Shown here: piece by piece, positions 5,028 to 7,998 of the stretch
Numbering within the stretch: position 1 is the first letter of the stretch
How the letters are laid out: every line of letters begins with the position of its first letter
Assembly: GCA_031262845.1 (NCBI GenBank)
Contig: JAISGZ010000031.1
Coordinates: 1-7,998, forward strand
From: Propionibacteriaceae bacterium
Lineage (GTDB): Bacteria > Actinomycetota > Actinomycetes > Propionibacteriales > Propionibacteriaceae
Direction of reading: 5' to 3'
Length of the DNA: 7,998 bases
The notes under the pieces: model-generated
Seen by the model: the letters and a program-made list of their open reading frames with translations, nothing else
Databases searched by the model: none
What the model was told of the DNA's origin: nothing
Translations under genes and position numbers: made by a program

Positions 5028-7000
5028 CGCCGCTCCCGGATCGCCGTCAGAATTTCGTCGAGCGCCTGGTCGATCGGCAACCCGTTGTTTTGGCGGCCGT
5101 CGCGGTAGCGGAAACTGACCGCCCCGGCGTCGACATCGTCTTGGCCGGCGATCATCATGTACGGCACTTTTTGGGTTTGCGCGGTCCGGATTTTCTTTTG
5201 CATCCGTTCGTCCGAATCATCGACCTCAACCCGAACACCGGCCGCGCTCAAACGATCAGCCACCTGGCGCAGATACGGCACGTGATCGGAACTAATGGGA
5301 ATCCCGACCACCTGGACGGGCGCCAACCAAACCGGGAAAGCACCACCGTAATGTTCGATCAGGACGCCGATAAAGCGTTCGAAGGAACCGAATTTAGCCG
5401 AATGGATCATGACCGGTTGCTGGTGTGACCCATCGGCGGCCGTGTATTGGAGACCGAAGCGGGCGGGCTGGTTGAAGTCATACTGAATCGTCGACATTTG
5501 CCAGGTCCGGCCGATGGCGTCTTTGGCCTGAACCGAAATCTTCGGGCCGTAGAAAGCCGCCCCACCGGGATCCGGCACTAAATCCAAGCCGGTTTCTTGA
5601 GCCACCTGTTCGAGCACGGCGGTGGCCGCCGCCCACTGTTCGTCCGAGCCGATGAATTTGTCTTTGGCGCCGGTTTCGTCCCTGGTCGACAATTCCAAGT
5701 AGTAATCGGTCAGGCCAAAGTCGTCGAGCAGCGAGGTGATGAAACCCAGCAGGTGCCGGACTTCGTCGGCGGCCTGGGACTCCATGACATAAGAATGGGA
5801 ATCGTCCTGGGTCAGGGCCCGGACCCGGGTCAGTCCTTGGAGCACGCCCGAGCGCTCGTCCCGGTAAACCGTGCCGAATTCGAAGAACCGCAACGGTAAT
5901 TCGCGATACGACCGCCCCCGGGATTTGAAAATCAGATTGTGCATCGGGCAGTTCATGGCCTTGAGGAAATAGCGCTCCCCGACCGGCTGACCGTCTTCGT
6001 CCCGGTAAACCATCGGCGGGAACATCGTGTCCTCGAAATACGGCAGATGGCCGGAAGTGTGGAAGAGGTTCTCCTTGGTCACGTGGGGCGTGCCGACGTA
6101 GAGGAAGCCTTCCTCGATGTGGCGCTGACGGACGTAATCTTCCATGATCCGCTTGAGCACGCCGCCCTTGGGGTGGAAAACCGGCAAGCCCGGCCCCATT
6201 TCTTCGGGGAAGGAGAACAGATCGAGTTCCTGGCCAAATTTCCGGTGATCGCGGCGGGCAGCCTCGTCCAGCCGGGTTTGGTAGCTCTGCACGTCTTCTT
6301 TGCTGGCCCAGGCTGTCCCGTAGAGCCGCTGCAAGGAGGCATTGCGCTGGTCACCGCGCCAATAGGCGGCCGAACTGCGGGTCAGGGCAAAGGCCTTGAT
6401 ATAGCCGGTGTGGGGCACGTGGGGCCCGCGGCAGAGGTCTTTCCAAGCCACTTCCCCAGTTCGGCGGAGATTGTCGTAAATCGTCAATTCGCTACCGCCG
6501 ACCTCGACCGCCGAACCGTCCGCGTCGCTGGCTTGGCCCTTGTCCGCGATCAATTCGAGTTTGTACGGTTCGGTGGCCAATTCAGTCCGGGCCTGATCGT
6601 CGGTCACGACCCGGCGGGCAAACCGTTGCCGCTCTTTGACGATGCGCTGCATCGACTTTTCCAAGGTCTTGAGATCTTCCGGTGTCAACGGTTCGGCCAG
6701 ATCAAAGTCGTAATAGAAACCATCGGTGATGGGCGGCCCAATCCCGAGCTTGGCGTCAGCCCGCAACAGTTGCACGGCCTGCGCGGCCACGTGAGCCGCC
6801 GAGTGGCGGATAATCGACAATCCCTCGGGGCTGGTGTTGACCACGGCCGTGACGACATCACCAGCGTTGAGGGGCGTCGCCAAGTCACGGGTCGTGCCGT
6901 TGACCGTCATCGCCACAATCGTCTGGTCGTGGCCAAACAGGTCGAGACCGGTGGCCTGCTCGGCTACTGACTGAGATTCACCCTCGACAATGACGTCCAC
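5024..7000 (-). CDS. thrS: Threonyl-tRNA synthetase
   Basis: A 658-residue class II aminoacyl-tRNA synthetase that charges tRNA-Thr and proofreads mischarged Ser. Domains in order: TGS (about 1-60), editing domain with HSAAH (His66, His70) and KDLCRGPH (Asp188, Cys190, His194), catalytic core (about 260-555) and anticodon-binding domain (about 560-658). Expected zinc ligands are Cys351 (MNCPMH), His402 (QDDSH) and His533 (MIHSAKFGSFERF). Motif 2 Arg380 is in YRDERSG. Length is normal for the family. The usual RVRGFTQDDAH stretch reads RVRALTQDDSH here, so Gly is Ala at 396 and Ala is Ser at 401. Start GTG 7000 is supported by AGGA (7008-7011), 7 bases upstream. The next gene overlaps by 4 bases. 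I see no T-box, and no convincing promoter, in the 290-base leader. Confidence 0.96.
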   Translation of the reverse strand: MDVIVEGESQSVAEQATGLDLFGHDQTIVAMTVNGTTRDLATPLNAGDVVTAVVNTSPEGLSIIRHSAAHVAAQAVQLLRADAKLGIGPPITDGFYYDFDLAEPLTPEDLKTLEKSMQRIVKERQRFARRVVTDDQARTELATEPYKLELIADKGQASDADGSAVEVGGSELTIYDNLRRTGEVAWKDLCRGPHVPHTGYIKAFALTRSSAAYWRGDQRNASLQRLYGTAWASKEDVQSYQTRLDEAARRDHRKFGQELDLFSFPEEMGPGLPVFHPKGGVLKRIMEDYVRQRHIEEGFLYVGTPHVTKENLFHTSGHLPYFEDTMFPPMVYRDEDGQPVGERYFLKAMNCPMHNLIFKSRGRSYRELPLRFFEFGTVYRDERSGVLQGLTRVRALTQDDSHSYVMESQAADEVRHLLGFITSLLDDFGLTDYYLELSTRDETGAKDKFIGSDEQWAAATAVLEQVAQETGLDLVPDPGGAAFYGPKISVQAKDAIGRTWQMSTIQYDFNQPARFGLQYTAADGSHQQPVMIHSAKFGSFERFIGVLIEHYGGAFPVWLAPVQVVGIPISSDHVPYLRQVADRLSAAGVRVEVDDSDERMQKKIRTAQTQKVPYMMIAGQDDVDAGAVSFRYRDGRQNNGLPIDQALDEILTAIRERR

Positions 7001-7165
7001 AACCCGATCCTTTCTTCGCGATCCGCCCCACAGCCGGTCGATCGCTCAGGATCAGCCAGCGGGCCAGGGGCTATTCTGCCCCATCGTTACCCGGCCAAGT
7101 GCTCTGTCGCGGCTGAATAAGGTCTTCGCGGCATCCGAGGGCCGCTGATGCGCGTTGTTGGTGTC

Positions 7166-7185
7166 GCCGATAGCCCACTATCGGC
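7166..7185. repeat. Perfect 8-bp inverted repeat in the thrS upstream region
   Basis: GCCGATAG (7166-7173) and CTATCGGC (7178-7185) pair perfectly around a 4-base loop, making a compact hairpin on either strand. On the plus strand TCCCCC follows; on the minus strand GACACC. There is no T run. It could be a second terminator behind the sortase gene, a leader structure of thrS or a binding site. Confidence 0.5.
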
Positions 7186-7264
7186 TCCCCCACCTTCTGG
7201 CTGACCACCCCATCGGCCGCCACGGATGACACGGCGTTAGGCAGTGGACGTGGCCAATGGGCAG

Positions 7265-7290
7265 GGTCGAGCCGACTGGTTCAGCCGACC
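7265..7290 (-). terminator. Terminator candidate immediately after the sortase gene
   Basis: On the minus strand GGTCG (7290-7286) pairs with CGACC (7269-7265), and GCTGA (7285-7281) pairs with TCGGC (7275-7271) with one G-U. This gives a 10-pair stem with one bulged T and loop ACCAG. It starts directly at the base after the sortase stop codon. No T tract follows. Confidence 0.5.
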
Positions 7291-7998
7291 TCAGCCCTTC
7301 GGCGTCTCGCTGACCAGTTCGGCGAAACCGACCGACCGCAAGGGGGTCGAGAAGACCTCTTTGCAGGTCACCAGGGTGGCGATTTTCCGGGTCGCTTCGG
7401 TCGAACGATTGATCGGGTCGGGCAAGGTCACCCAGGTGTCGGTGAATTGGACCGTCAGATCACCGGGCGACTGGAAAATCTCGTAGGTGTAGATCGTGTC
7501 CTTGGTCTCAACCGTGAAACGGTCGCCGACGACCAAGGATTGGAGCTTGTCGAAGGGGTGGCCGCGCGAACTGTGGTGGCCGGCGACCACGAAGTTACCG
7601 ACCTGGCCGGGGAGGGAGGTGTAGACCTCCCAGCCGACGCCGCGGGAGAGCGACGATTCATCGGTCCCAGCGAGCACCGGGGCCCGTAAGCCGAGCTTAG
7701 GGATATCGAGAATGGCGAAGCCGCGGCCCAAGTCGTAGTGAATCATCGGGGCTGGTCCGGCGGTGTCATCACCGGCTGGAGCGCCAGCGCCCGGATCGGC
7801 TGCCGGCGCGGCCGCCGGATCTTCGGCCCACATATCCTCCATCTCACCGATCTGGTTGACGTATTCGTCGCGGACCCCGATATTGGTCCCCCACAATTCC
7901 CAGGCCACCCAACCCAGCGTGCCGATCCCCGCCACCAGGCAGGTCATGCCAATGGCCAAGAAGATCGACGTCGCGATCCCGTGTTGTTTCTTCGGTTT
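7291..7998 (-). CDS. Class E-like sortase, 5' end beyond the window
   Basis: The frame is open to the right edge, so 235 residues are visible and the true start is outside. Sortases are membrane-anchored cysteine transpeptidases that join surface proteins to the cell wall or to pilins. Visible order: basic stretch KPKKQH (1-6), hydrophobic membrane anchor (about 8-36), Ala/Pro/Asp-rich linker (about 60-78), then the catalytic domain. The expected triad is His141 (VAGHHSSRGHPF), Cys212 (LVTC) and Arg221 (STPLRSVGFAEL). The AGH..HPF and LVTC patterns resemble actinobacterial class E sortases. A TTG at 7959 could be read as a start, but it falls inside the membrane anchor and the upstream codons complete a typical N-terminus. 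A hairpin follows the stop at once. No substrate with a sorting signal is encoded in the window. Confidence 0.85.
   Translation of the reverse strand, partial: KPKKQHGIATSIFLAIGMTCLVAGIGTLGWVAWELWGTNIGVRDEYVNQIGEMEDMWAEDPAAAPAADPGAGAPAGDDTAGPAPMIHYDLGRGFAILDIPKLGLRAPVLAGTDESSLSRGVGWEVYTSLPGQVGNFVVAGHHSSRGHPFDKLQSLVVGDRFTVETKDTIYTYEIFQSPGDLTVQFTDTWVTLPDPINRSTEATRKIATLVTCKEVFSTPLRSVGFAELVSETPKG

Larger units (their letters stand above)
7001..7290 (-). other. Gene-free region upstream of thrS
   Basis: 290 bases between the sortase stop and the thrS start. It holds two hairpins (7265-7290 and 7166-7185) and the thrS ribosome binding site. The best -10-like hexamer on the minus strand is CAGAAT in a GGGGC-AGAATA-GCCCC mini-stem (7067-7082), without a good -35. 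I looked for a T-box sequence, a tRNA and a small gene and found none I could support. Confidence 0.4.

Noticed and set aside
5939..6970. A 343-codon open frame on the plus strand opposite thrS
   Set aside because: It is antisense to an intact, well conserved thrS. Its product shows no recognisable domain; the length is explained by GC-biased codon use on the coding strand.
7001..7290. A T-box riboswitch before thrS
   Set aside because: I see no AGGGTGGNACCGCG-like sequence and no terminator with a T run on the thrS strand.
7957..7959. TTG at 7959 as the sortase start
   Set aside because: The frame stays open to the window edge and the upstream codons supply a basic stretch and the first part of the membrane anchor.
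1..7998. Mobile elements, CRISPR arrays, tRNA or rRNA genes
   Set aside because: No transposase or integrase frame, no regularly spaced repeats, and no tRNA-like T-loop or acceptor pairing were seen in the intergenic gaps.

Overview
The window looks like chromosomal DNA from a moderately high-GC actinobacterium. The best taxonomic clue is the phosphofructokinase, which closely resembles the short PPi-dependent PFP described from Propionibacterium, so a member of the Propionibacteriaceae or a relative is the best guess. Supporting clues are an Lpd tail ending in GHMINF, a GarA-type FHA protein followed by two MerR regulators, thrS followed by a HIT-family Ap4A phosphorylase, and a class E-like sortase. 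These are family resemblances recognised by eye; no search was run.

Layout. Plus strand, 1-2222: the 3' end of a dihydrolipoamide dehydrogenase gene (1-174), a YbjN-domain gene (373-837, probably leaderless) and a PPi-dependent 6-phosphofructokinase gene (1026-2222). A hairpin-rich convergent gap (2223-2372) follows. Minus strand, in transcription order from the right edge: a 5'-truncated sortase (7998-7291); thrS and a HIT/Ap4A phosphorylase gene overlapping by 4 bases (7000-4398); a zinc-ribbon/FHA gene overlapping an FtsR-like MerR gene by 1 base (4280-3100); and a second MerR gene (2921-2373) with its own good promoter and a dyad at its predicted transcription start.

How the genes may work together. 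Lpd (E3 of the 2-oxo acid dehydrogenases), PPi-PFK and the GarA/OdhI-like FHA protein all bear on central carbon flux. GarA-type proteins control 2-oxoglutarate metabolism in mycobacteria and corynebacteria. ThrRS can make Ap4A as a side product, and the overlapping HIT gene encodes a likely Ap4A-degrading enzyme. FtsR-like regulators are linked to cell-division gene expression in corynebacteria.

I see no mobile element, CRISPR array, tRNA or rRNA, and no clearly new defence or biosynthetic system. This is mostly a conserved housekeeping region. The points worth a second look are the zinc ribbon where GarA carries its phospho-switch, the lack of the DUF151 gene that usually separates the two MerR genes, the promoter/dyad architecture before the second MerR gene, and the leaderless YbjN start.
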